Shown piece after piece: positions 52,330 through 60,033 of a stretch of 64,000 nucleotides of DNA. The first letter of the stretch is position 1. Each line of letters opens with the position of its first letter. Made by a program: the position numbers and the translations under genes. The stretch spans positions 1,446,985 through 1,510,984 of the forward strand of contig NZ_OY759719.1 of assembly GCF_963662555.1 (NCBI RefSeq). Direction: 5' to 3'. The notes below the pieces were generated by a model. That model was given only the letters and a program-made list of their open reading frames with translations. It had not been told where the DNA came from and searched no databases. The DNA comes from Thiomicrorhabdus sp. (GTDB taxonomy: Bacteria > Pseudomonadota > Gammaproteobacteria > Thiomicrospirales > Thiomicrospiraceae).

Positions 52330-54594
52330 ATGAAAAGAAATATTTGGACAGTTTATTATTTAATACTTTTTTTTAGCATCATTGGATTGCTCGGATTAGC
52401 TTATGCGAAACATTCGGAACTACACCAAAAACTGTGTGCACAGCAAGTTGCTTCGTTAAAACTCATCACTAAAAGTATTGAATCGAGTCTAACTGAAAAT
52501 GAATTACTTCTTGATATTTTAGGTTCGCGTTTACTTGAAAATGATTTATATACCGATACTGAAAAAACTCATTATCTATTAAAAAAAATGCTGGCTACTA
52601 AACCAAGTTTAGTGGGTTTTGGTCTTCTAGATATTAAAGGAAACTTTATTGCCGTCAGTGGCAATCTTGATGTCTCTCATTTACCAAACCTACTTAAAAT
52701 CCCTGATACTAAAGAAGACTTTAACGCCACTCTTAACAGTAACAAAATGGTCATAGGACGAACCTATTTTTTCAGCGGTGCTAATGATTGGGTGATACCT
52801 CTAAGAAAAACTTTGCGTGACCAGAACGGTAAACCGATTGCTGTCATGGCGACAGGTTTAAAAGTAAAAGATCTAGCTAAGGTAAATGGTTTACCTCAAC
52901 AGAATGAATTAAGACTTGCTATGATTAATGCTCGGAGCAAATATCGAGTTTATGTCAATGATATTGATGAAAGTTTTTTTCATAAAGCTTATGAAAACGC
53001 TATTACAGACGATGATTTAAAATCAATAAACGAGGTGATGGTTGATAAGTACGGGTTTACTCTTAAAGAAATCAAATTGAAGTTACCTGATACTGCCGTT
53101 AGCGGGGAAGCAATAGATACCTTAACTAAAGAGCCTGTAATTGGTTCTTTAATATACAATTCAAAATATGATCTTTGGATTACTCTAAAGCAGGCTGATT
53201 CATTTTTAAGAAATGATTTTGTACATTATCTTGAAGTTTATCTTTTAATATTTTTGATTGTTCATCTTATATTTATTTGGCTAGTAAAACGTATTCATGA
53301 TAACGAAGCCTCATCCTTAAATAAACTTCAGTATCAAGCTGATCACGATCCTTTAACAGGATTATATAATCGATACTATCTTGAAAAAGAGTTTCCCAAA
53401 CTACTAACCGAACAAGCCAACGATATTAGTTTGCTGTTTGTTGATTTAGATAATTTTAAGCATATTAATGATACTTTTGGGCATACTGCGGGCGACAAGC
53501 TTCTTCTTCAAGTAACACAAAGACTTAAAACATTTTCGTCATATGCTCAATACATTATTCGCTTTGGTGGTGATGAGTTTGTTGTGGTTATGAAAAATCA
53601 AACACAACATGACTTTAATATCGCAAAACAAATTATTGAGACAATTAGCGTCAGTTATTTAATTGATGGCATTAATTTCACTATTGGTGCAAGTATTGGT
53701 ATTGCTAGGGATAAAGGGAATAGCTGTACTTTAAGCAATTTATTGAGCCATGCTGACTTAGCTCTATATGAGGCAAAAAACTACAAAAATTGGGTAGAGG
53801 TTTTTTCTGAAAATTTGCAGTTAAAATCACAAAAACGATCCGCTATTGAGCACCACTTGAGAACGGCCATAGAGAATAATGAAATTTATCTAAACTACCA
53901 ACCACAAGTAAATAAAGATGGAGAACTGCATGGGGTTGAGTGCCTTGTTCGTTGGCAGAGCCCTAATTTAGGATTTGTGCCACCTAATGAATTTATTCCC
54001 ATTGCCGAAGAAATTGGCCTTATGCCATTACTAGGGCAACGTATTACAAACCTTGCATTAACGGAAATTGGGATGCTTCAAGAAAAATTAAATGGTCGTT
54101 TTCAAATATCCATTAACGTCTCCATTAAACAGTTTATGCAAGAAAACTTTTTTGAAGAATTCATTTCTTGTGTACAAAAAAGTCGTATTCCATTTAAGTA
54201 CATCACGCTTGAAATTACTGAATCGCTTCTTATTGAGGATATCGATTTTATTCTTTCAATGCTTCACCAATTCCGTCGAAAAGACATCTCTATTTCATTA
54301 GATGACTTTGGAACGGGGTATTCATCTCTTAGTCTATTAAGACAACTTCCTATTCAAGAGCTTAAAATTGACAAAGCTTTTGTAGACGATATTTTAGATG
54401 ACTCAAAAGATGCTACTTTAGTGAAGAATATCATCAATATCGGAAATGAATTTGGTATGCATACCTTAGCGGAAGGTGTTGAAACAAAAGAACAAGTTGA
54501 GCAATTAACTCATTTTGAATGTGACTTATATCAAGGTTACTTTTTCTCTAAACCAATCAATATAAAAGACCTAGAAGCTTTTATTAAAAAATAG
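52330..54594 (+). CDS. Membrane GGDEF-EAL cyclic-di-GMP protein
   Basis: A 754-residue sensor that can make and degrade cyclic-di-GMP. Transmembrane helices near 7-25 and 298-317 flank a periplasmic sensing region. The GGDEF domain (about 335-490) has an intact RFGGDEF site but lacks the usual upstream RxxD inhibitory motif. The EAL domain (about 500-754) has ECLVRW in place of EALVRW, while its other catalytic parts (NVSIKQF, EITES, DDFGTGYSS, LAEGVE, QGYFFSKP) are intact. So both activities are possible, with a phosphodiesterase bias plausible. No operon partner is present. Confidence 0.92.
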   Translation: MKRNIWTVYYLILFFSIIGLLGLAYAKHSELHQKLCAQQVASLKLITKSIESSLTENELLLDILGSRLLENDLYTDTEKTHYLLKKMLATKPSLVGFGLLDIKGNFIAVSGNLDVSHLPNLLKIPDTKEDFNATLNSNKMVIGRTYFFSGANDWVIPLRKTLRDQNGKPIAVMATGLKVKDLAKVNGLPQQNELRLAMINARSKYRVYVNDIDESFFHKAYENAITDDDLKSINEVMVDKYGFTLKEIKLKLPDTAVSGEAIDTLTKEPVIGSLIYNSKYDLWITLKQADSFLRNDFVHYLEVYLLIFLIVHLIFIWLVKRIHDNEASSLNKLQYQADHDPLTGLYNRYYLEKEFPKLLTEQANDISLLFVDLDNFKHINDTFGHTAGDKLLLQVTQRLKTFSSYAQYIIRFGGDEFVVVMKNQTQHDFNIAKQIIETISVSYLIDGINFTIGASIGIARDKGNSCTLSNLLSHADLALYEAKNYKNWVEVFSENLQLKSQKRSAIEHHLRTAIENNEIYLNYQPQVNKDGELHGVECLVRWQSPNLGFVPPNEFIPIAEEIGLMPLLGQRITNLALTEIGMLQEKLNGRFQISINVSIKQFMQENFFEEFISCVQKSRIPFKYITLEITESLLIEDIDFILSMLHQFRRKDISISLDDFGTGYSSLSLLRQLPIQELKIDKAFVDDILDDSKDATLVKNIINIGNEFGMHTLAEGVETKEQVEQLTHFECDLYQGYFFSKPINIKDLEAFIKK

Positions 54595-54625
54595 CCTATA
54601 TAACAGGAATTAGATCAATCGAGTC

Positions 54626-54657
54626 TGACCCCATTGAGGTTTGACCCCATTGAGGTT
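54626..54657 (+). repeat. Two tandem 16-mers
   Basis: TGACCCCATTGAGGTT occurs twice head to tail directly after the GGDEF-EAL gene. A GAGTCTGACCCC string of this type is common next to REP-associated transposase remnants, which is a recollection rather than something seen here. Confidence 0.9.
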
Positions 54658-54672
54658 TTGAAAGTAAATTAT

Positions 54673-54708
54673 TAAACCCAATTTACCAGGCCTGGTAAAT
54701 TGGGTTTA
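54673..54708. terminator. 36-bp perfect palindrome, the longest in the window
   Basis: TAAACCCAATTT and AAATTGGGTTTA arms around the core at 54685-54696. It lies between convergent genes, as expected of a bidirectional terminator. Confidence 0.85.
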
Positions 54709-54710
54709 GA

Positions 54711-54750
54711 TATTGATAGGTATTGATAGGTATTGATAGATATTGATAGA
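54711..54750 (+). repeat. Four tandem decamers
   Basis: TATTGATAGG twice and TATTGATAGA twice, directly after the 36-bp palindrome. This is the second four-copy decamer array in the window. Confidence 0.93.
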
Positions 54751-54796
54751 TTTGTTCTTTTAAGCAGAGTAGTTTGCATGGATATGCGTCTGTAGC

Positions 54797-55288
54797 TTAT
54801 TCGCTCTTTTCTGGATACCAGGCAGATTTTTCTGCTTTTTTGTATAGTTCTCTAAAGGTATCGTGTATGTCCTTTATCCAATCTTGATCTTTGGCTTTTG
54901 CACAGCCGCCTAGTCTATTTAGGTTTTTCTTAAAATCAATTTCTAATGCCTCTTTTTCGGCACGTGCATCTGGGTTAATAAATTCTTCTATGAAGTTATT
55001 GGCGGTGATGCTGTATTTGGTGATGTACAAACGATTCACTTTGTTAAAGTTTCTGGCAACGCTTATGCCACGACAACGCGTATTGTAAAAGTCTAGCTGT
55101 AACGCTTTTATGACTAAATCTGAATGTAATTGAAGTTCTGGCTGCTCAATGTTATTGGTTTCGGCTGTTTCACTAGTCTCATTAGCGAAAGTATTTACTG
55201 AAAACAGACTGAAAGAGGGGATGAAAACAGCTATAAGCAGTAATTTGTTTATTGTTTTAAATACGTTTTTTAGTTTGTAAGTAACCAT
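54797..55288 (-). CDS. Small secreted hypothetical protein
   Basis: A 163-residue protein that I cannot assign. The N-terminus has basic residues, then a hydrophobic core (about 17-31) and a possible cleavage site after NTFA-NE (about residue 36), so it is likely exported. The mature part is helical, Lys/Glu-rich, and has two cysteines (in TRCRGIS and GGCAKAK). A disulfide is possible. It is the last gene before the 36-bp palindrome, convergent with the GGDEF-EAL gene. Confidence 0.7.
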   Translation of the reverse strand: MVTYKLKNVFKTINKLLLIAVFIPSFSLFSVNTFANETSETAETNNIEQPELQLHSDLVIKALQLDFYNTRCRGISVARNFNKVNRLYITKYSITANNFIEEFINPDARAEKEALEIDFKKNLNRLGGCAKAKDQDWIKDIHDTFRELYKKAEKSAWYPEKSE

Positions 55289-55415
55289 ATAATTTCCAAT
55301 AAGGGCTCATTGTAAAATCCTGAGTAACATTAGTTTACTGGATATGCAGGGTGTTTTGAAAGCGAATAGAGATTGAGTGAGTCTTAAGAGTTTTGATTTA
55401 TGTTTTTTATAGACT

Positions 55416-55453
55416 AAAAAGCCTCAAGCAACTGGGTTGTTTGAGGCTTTTTG
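55416..55453. terminator. Terminator after the 128-residue protein gene
   Basis: Long hairpin with AAGCCTCAA-GCAAC and GTTGT-TTGAGGCTT arms. A-run on the left and T-run on the right allow both directions; it closes the minus-strand transcript of the 128-residue protein. Confidence 0.92.
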
Positions 55454-55476
55454 TATTTTCTTGGTGGGCTTTTGAA

Positions 55477-55863
55477 CTATTTTACTAGTTGTTTTACCCA
55501 AGCTTCCATCGTGTCGTTAGCGATAGGGTTTGGAGCTTCCATAAAGTTCACGATAAAACGGTCACCCATATCGGTTACACCAATTGAACGTGGACGAACA
55601 GCTACTGGATCCGCAGACGGTAGTTGAAAACCAAAACAAAGAACTAGGTTTTGTGCATCTACAATGCCTTCACCAATTTCACCATTAATGCTTTTTGTGT
55701 GGCTAAAGTGATCAAAACGAGCGATGTTAACCGCTTTAGGATCTGCTTCTACTTGTGCGTGTAAGAAGTCTAAGATAGCTGGTACTGAATCAAATTTAGA
55801 CTCTGCTTTAGTGAATTCAAGAGTAAAAATTGGGTATTTTTCTTTAAACATTTTTTGTTGCAT
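55477..55863 (-). CDS. Conserved hypothetical protein next to the SQR-like gene
   Basis: A 128-residue soluble protein without signal peptide or membrane segment. I cannot name its family confidently. It reads as a compact alpha/beta protein: YPIFTLEFTKAESKFDSV, then HFSHTKSINGEIGEGI, a strand NLVLCFGFQLPSA and FIVNFMEAPNPIANDTMEAW near the end. One Cys is present. It lies directly downstream of the SQR-like flavoprotein on the same strand, so a sulfur or quinone metabolic link is plausible but is only context. Confidence 0.65.
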   Translation of the reverse strand: MQQKMFKEKYPIFTLEFTKAESKFDSVPAILDFLHAQVEADPKAVNIARFDHFSHTKSINGEIGEGIVDAQNLVLCFGFQLPSADPVAVRPRSIGVTDMGDRFIVNFMEAPNPIANDTMEAWVKQLVK

Positions 55864-55887
55864 GTTGTTTTCCTTAATGTAGCAAAG

Positions 55888-55927
55888 CTAACTTAGCCAA
55901 TAAAGCGGGCTTTACTGGCTAAGTTAG
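55888..55927. other. Long hairpin between the SQR-like and the 128-residue protein genes
   Basis: Arms CTAACTTAGCCA and TGGCTAAGTTAG, then inner TAAAG/CTTTA around a CGGG loop. On the minus strand no T-run follows, so it is more likely an intercistronic processing or stabilising structure than a full terminator. Confidence 0.75.
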
Positions 55928-56005
55928 AGTTTTGTTTTTATAAAAGATGAATTGTTTGTAACTAAAAAATTTAGTCACAAACTGTAATAGTTTTTGTTGT
56001 TGATC

Positions 56006-57130
56006 TTATCGGTACTGGCGAAGATACATCCATTCAAACAGACGTTTACCAATATGCAGTAAACGGCAAGGAGGAAGTAGAGTAGTGCCTTTTTCTGTAC
56101 GTTTAATCAAGATACCGTGGGTTAATGTATCTACAATACAAATTAACTCATGCTTGAATTCTTCAAAGTTGGTTTGACCATTGAGTGATTTCACAAGATT
56201 TCTTGATGCAGTGACCGCTTGGATATCCGCAGCATGTGCTTGTTTTGCTTGCCAGTCAGGGCCAGGGAAACTACCTGCATCACCAGCAACGTATACATTG
56301 TTGTAACCTTCAACTTGAGCAAACATATTGGCTACAATCATGCCACCTTCTGATTTAGGCAATTCAGAGTTTGCTAACCAAGCAGGCCCTGTCATTCCTG
56401 GCATAAACAGGATTAAATCGGCATCAAATTCTCCACCTTCGGTTTTGACTTTATTTGCTTCAAAACCAACCATTTTGTTACCTAAATGAGTTTCAATGCC
56501 TTTTTTAGCCATCATTTTGACGAGATTGCCAGGCACTTTTGGCCCAAGGCGTTTACCTGGTTCTGGAGCAGGGTTAAAGAATATAATTTTAAATTTATCA
56601 CGACGACCTTGGCGACGAAGCAGGTTGTCTATACCAAATAAAAACTCAAACATTGGTCCACCACGCATAGCAGAAGGTTCTTTAGGATTGCCTCCAAAAC
56701 CGATCGCAATGGTTCCGCCACTCATTCCATTTAGACGTTCTTTAATTTTATTTGCGGCATCAATTCCTTCACAAGGCGTAATGGCATGTTCGATGCCAGG
56801 TAGTTTCTTTATAAAACGACCGCCTGTGGCAATAATTAAACCATCATTATGGTATTCACCTTCAGAGGTCACTACGGTACGACCATCATTAATCACATTT
56901 TCAACACTCGCTTGAATAAATTGAACTTTTTGACGATTGAAAAAATTATGTAAATCAATGCGAAGATCTTCACCTTTACGAAGTCCTGACGGCACCCAGA
57001 TTAAACTTGGGTAATATAAAAAAGACTCTTGAGGAGCAATAACGGTAATGTTTGCTAAGGGTGCATTTTTACGAGTTTCTTTAATTGCCGTAAGAGCGGC
57101 AAATCCTGTGCCTAAAATCGTTATGTTCAT
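56006..57130 (-). CDS. FAD-dependent oxidoreductase, sulfide:quinone reductase-like
   Basis: A 374-residue flavoprotein of the SQR/NDH-2 superfamily. The FAD motif is ITILGTGFAALTAIKETR at the N-terminus, with ATGGRFIKK after it and the second FAD motif NVYVAGDAGSFPGPDWQ near 285-300. Cysteines at 120, 331 and 355 are in places where SQR enzymes carry redox cysteines, but the third SQR cysteine is not seen. The C-terminal GKRLFEWMYL is typical of membrane-surface quinone reductases. I chose ATG 57130; the frame extends upstream, but MNITILGTG is the family start. It may oxidise sulfide, but that is not proven. Confidence 0.8.
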   Translation of the reverse strand: MNITILGTGFAALTAIKETRKNAPLANITVIAPQESFLYYPSLIWVPSGLRKGEDLRIDLHNFFNRQKVQFIQASVENVINDGRTVVTSEGEYHNDGLIIATGGRFIKKLPGIEHAITPCEGIDAANKIKERLNGMSGGTIAIGFGGNPKEPSAMRGGPMFEFLFGIDNLLRRQGRRDKFKIIFFNPAPEPGKRLGPKVPGNLVKMMAKKGIETHLGNKMVGFEANKVKTEGGEFDADLILFMPGMTGPAWLANSELPKSEGGMIVANMFAQVEGYNNVYVAGDAGSFPGPDWQAKQAHAADIQAVTASRNLVKSLNGQTNFEEFKHELICIVDTLTHGILIKRTEKGTTLLPPCRLLHIGKRLFEWMYLRQYR

Positions 57131-57380
57131 GAGTGATAATCCATTAGTAATTTTTGACCTATTATAAGATAGTCTTATGGTCTTGTATTGTGAATTTGAT
57201 TTAAATTTATGAATGAATGATAACAAAAAAAACTTATGATCAAGTTGGTTTAAATCCTTGTTTAAAGTGGTGTATTTACAAGTTACTTTAACAGTGAAAG
57301 CTAATTAAAAACTATATTAAGTTTTAATTAATTAAAATTAAATCAATTGGTTAGCTTATACTTTTAATGAATTTTATAAC

Positions 57381-58436
57381 TTATTTTCTCCCTTGAAGTC
57401 CACCTGTATGCAGTAAAACAACTTTTGAACCTCTAGGAATATTTTGTTTTTTGAGCTGGTCATAAAATGCAAATAGCATTTTTGATGTGTACACGGGATC
57501 TAGCAAAATACCAAACTCTTCTTCAAATTCTTGTTGAAATTTTTCACCAGTTTTAGATTTTTTTGCATAACCGCCATCGTGATATTGGCTAAGTAGTTGC
57601 CAGTTTTTTTGATTTAAATCGGGATGTAAATCAGGCTCGATGTTGTTATCAAAATCAGGTTTTTCATTATCTGAACTAGTTAACGATAAACTAACTAACG
57701 ATAAACTAGCTAACCAATTTTCGATTTGCGGAATTAAATATTCAGCTTGTTTTAAAACGGCAACGCCTATTACTTTTTTGGTTTGGATTTTATCTGTTTG
57801 AGGTATTCGGTTGGCAAAGTAACTAAGTCCAGTAAAAGTTCCACCAGTTCCAACTGAGCAAAATAGGTGTGTCCAATTTGGGCATTGTTGTTGAATGTCT
57901 TGCATCAACTCATCAAAGCCTAAGATGGCAAGGTCGTTAGTGCCGCCTTCTGGCAGGATATAGCTATTTGGGTATTGGCTTTGTAGTGCGTCTAAATAGT
58001 TTTGCGAATCTTTATTACGATAAGTTTGTCGGTCAATAAATTCAAATTGCATCCCGTTCTGTTGGGCCGTTTTTAAGGTATGGCTCCATTTTTGTGGGTT
58101 TTGAGCCAGTTCTTGACCACGAATAATACCAATGCTTTTAAAGCCATAACTATTTGCGGCGGCTGCGGTTGCGGCAATGTGGTTTGAGAAAGCACCACCA
58201 AAAGTAATTAGGGTTGATTTACCTAATTTCTGGGCTTGTTCTAGATTGTATTTTAATTTATGCCACTTATTACCTTGAATGGTTGGGTGATTTAAATCAT
58301 CACGTTTCATCCAAACCTCAACACCAAATTTTGAGTATAAGTCTGAATATAAAGGAGTCAAAGGGCTGCAATAGTGCTTTTTATGTGCTTTCATTGGGGT
58401 AAGTTTGGTACAATTTACGCGCCGTTTTTTTGGCAT
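57381..58436 (-). CDS. PLP-dependent ACC deaminase/D-cysteine desulfhydrase-family protein
   Basis: A 351-residue fold-type II PLP enzyme. The PLP-binding Lys lies in IQGNKWHKLKYNL, the phosphate-binding glycine loop near VGTGGTFTGLSYF, and the nearby ITFGGAFSNHIAATAAAA block is shared by ACC deaminase and D-cysteine desulfhydrase. Which activity it has cannot be read from sequence by eye; desulfhydrase would release sulfide. A start at the internal Met (MKAHKKHYC, about codon 15) is also possible, because neither Met has a clear ribosome site. A central insert (about 245-270) is Ser/Asp/Asn-rich. Confidence 0.83.
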   Translation of the reverse strand: MPKKRRVNCTKLTPMKAHKKHYCSPLTPLYSDLYSKFGVEVWMKRDDLNHPTIQGNKWHKLKYNLEQAQKLGKSTLITFGGAFSNHIAATAAAANSYGFKSIGIIRGQELAQNPQKWSHTLKTAQQNGMQFEFIDRQTYRNKDSQNYLDALQSQYPNSYILPEGGTNDLAILGFDELMQDIQQQCPNWTHLFCSVGTGGTFTGLSYFANRIPQTDKIQTKKVIGVAVLKQAEYLIPQIENWLASLSLVSLSLTSSDNEKPDFDNNIEPDLHPDLNQKNWQLLSQYHDGGYAKKSKTGEKFQQEFEEEFGILLDPVYTSKMLFAFYDQLKKQNIPRGSKVVLLHTGGLQGRK

Positions 58437-58593
58437 TTAAAATAATGAAAAAATGAATCATTCGATTGATTATCTATTGTATCGAATCGGTTGCATTAGC
58501 ATGACCTGATTTTTGGTGTTTAGCTCGGTATTTTTATAGGTTTGATTAATACTAATAACTAAATATTGAATACTGAGTTTGGTGAGGAAACAG

Positions 58594-59811
58594 ATGGAAC
58601 AGTTAACAACAAGTTTGGACGTATTGTTTATTTTATTAGGTGCAATACTTGTCCTATTTATGCACGCAGGATTTGCTTTTTTAGAAGTAGGTACCGTGCA
58701 ACATAAAAACCAAGTGAACGCTTTGGTTAAAATAATGAGTGATTTAGGGGTTTCTACCGTTGCTTATTTTTTTGTAGGTTATGGCGTCGCTTACGGTGTC
58801 TTTTTAGGGTTTAACATTGACGGGCAGCTTACTCAGGCAATGACTGAGAAATCGGGTTATGAGTTGGTTAAGTTTTTCTTTTTAATGACTTTTGCAGCAG
58901 CTATACCAGCCATTGTTTCTGGTGGTATTGCAGAACGTGCACGTTTTTACCCTGTATTGATGTCTACCTTTTTAATCGTGGCATTTATATATCCGTTTTT
59001 TGAAGGGATTTCTTGGAACGGTAACTTTGGTATACAAGCTTGGTTAGAACAAAAATTTGGTGCCGGCTTTCATGACTTTGCAGGTAGTGTTGTAGTGCAC
59101 GGTGTAGGGGGTTGGATTGCATTGGCCGCGATTATGGTTTTAGGTGCTCGTCATAATCGATATGATAAAAACGGTAAAATTCGCCATGTTCATCCACCGT
59201 CAAGTATCCCATTTTTAGCTTTAGGAGCTTGGATTTTAACCGTGGGTTGGTTTGGTTTTAATGTGATGTCTGCACAGTCTATTGAAGGAATTCAAGGTTT
59301 GGTGGCTATGAACTCACTAATGGCAATGGTAGGAGGTATTTTAGCGGCTACCTTTGTAGGCGACAAAGATCCAGGTTTTGTTCACAACGGACCTTTAGCA
59401 GGCCTGGTAGCGATTTGCGCCGGATCAGATATTGTTAGCCCTTTAGGAGCATTGGTAATTGGCTTAGTGGCAGGTGCTTTGTTTGTTAAAGCGTTTACTT
59501 GGACTCAGAAAACCTTAAAAATTGATGATGTTTTAGGGGTTTGGCCTTTACATGGTTTAGTTGGTGTATGGGGTGGAATAGCCGCAGGTATCTTTGGCTC
59601 TGAATCCTTAGGTGGTTTAGGCGGGGTTTCAATCGTTTCTCAGCTTATTGGGATAGTTATTGGAGTTGCAGTTGCTTTTATTGGTGGATATTTAGTTTAC
59701 CTGTTAGTTAATAAAGTCTTGCCAATCCGTATGAGTGAAGACGAGCAGTACCAAGGTGCGGATTTAACAATTCATAAAATTCATGCTAATCCGCCACGTG
59801 AAGATTATTAA
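58594..59811 (+). CDS. amt: Ammonium transporter
   Basis: A 405-residue Amt-family channel with about eleven transmembrane helices. The pore His pair is in FHDFAGSVVVHGVGGW and VWPLHGLVGVWGGI, and the extracellular gate includes GGIAERARFYPVL. The start is ATG 58594, preceded by GAGGAAA; a longer frame from 58579 lacks a site. No glnK gene lies next to it in this window, which is unusual since amt and glnK are often paired. A near copy of the palindrome (59399-59408) is in frame and encodes AGLV. A terminator follows. Confidence 0.95.
   Translation: MEQLTTSLDVLFILLGAILVLFMHAGFAFLEVGTVQHKNQVNALVKIMSDLGVSTVAYFFVGYGVAYGVFLGFNIDGQLTQAMTEKSGYELVKFFFLMTFAAAIPAIVSGGIAERARFYPVLMSTFLIVAFIYPFFEGISWNGNFGIQAWLEQKFGAGFHDFAGSVVVHGVGGWIALAAIMVLGARHNRYDKNGKIRHVHPPSSIPFLALGAWILTVGWFGFNVMSAQSIEGIQGLVAMNSLMAMVGGILAATFVGDKDPGFVHNGPLAGLVAICAGSDIVSPLGALVIGLVAGALFVKAFTWTQKTLKIDDVLGVWPLHGLVGVWGGIAAGIFGSESLGGLGGVSIVSQLIGIVIGVAVAFIGGYLVYLLVNKVLPIRMSEDEQYQGADLTIHKIHANPPREDY
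59399..59408. repeat. Near copy of the palindrome in amt
   Basis: GCAGGCCTGGTAG retains CAGGCCTGGT and is read as Ala-Gly-Leu-Val. Confidence 0.65.
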
Positions 59812-59881
59812 GTGAAGATATATAAATATATACAGTCACGAATATTAAGCGATTAATTCGTTTTAAAATGTGTTTTGTTAC

Positions 59882-59913
59882 AAAAAGCTCGCACTGTGTT
59901 GCGGGCTTTTTTG
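59882..59913 (+). terminator. Rho-independent terminator after amt
   Basis: Arms AAAAAGCTCGCA and TGCGGGCTTTTTT (one mismatch) with a six-base loop and a T-run. Confidence 0.85.
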
Positions 59914-60033
59914 TTATAGTGATACTCATAATAAATGACACTTATCTTATGGCTGATTATTTACATTAATCCTTTGCAAAAAACCTACTTTTAGATAAGT
60001 AAAATAATAATAAAAAGAAGTTGAATTAACTCT

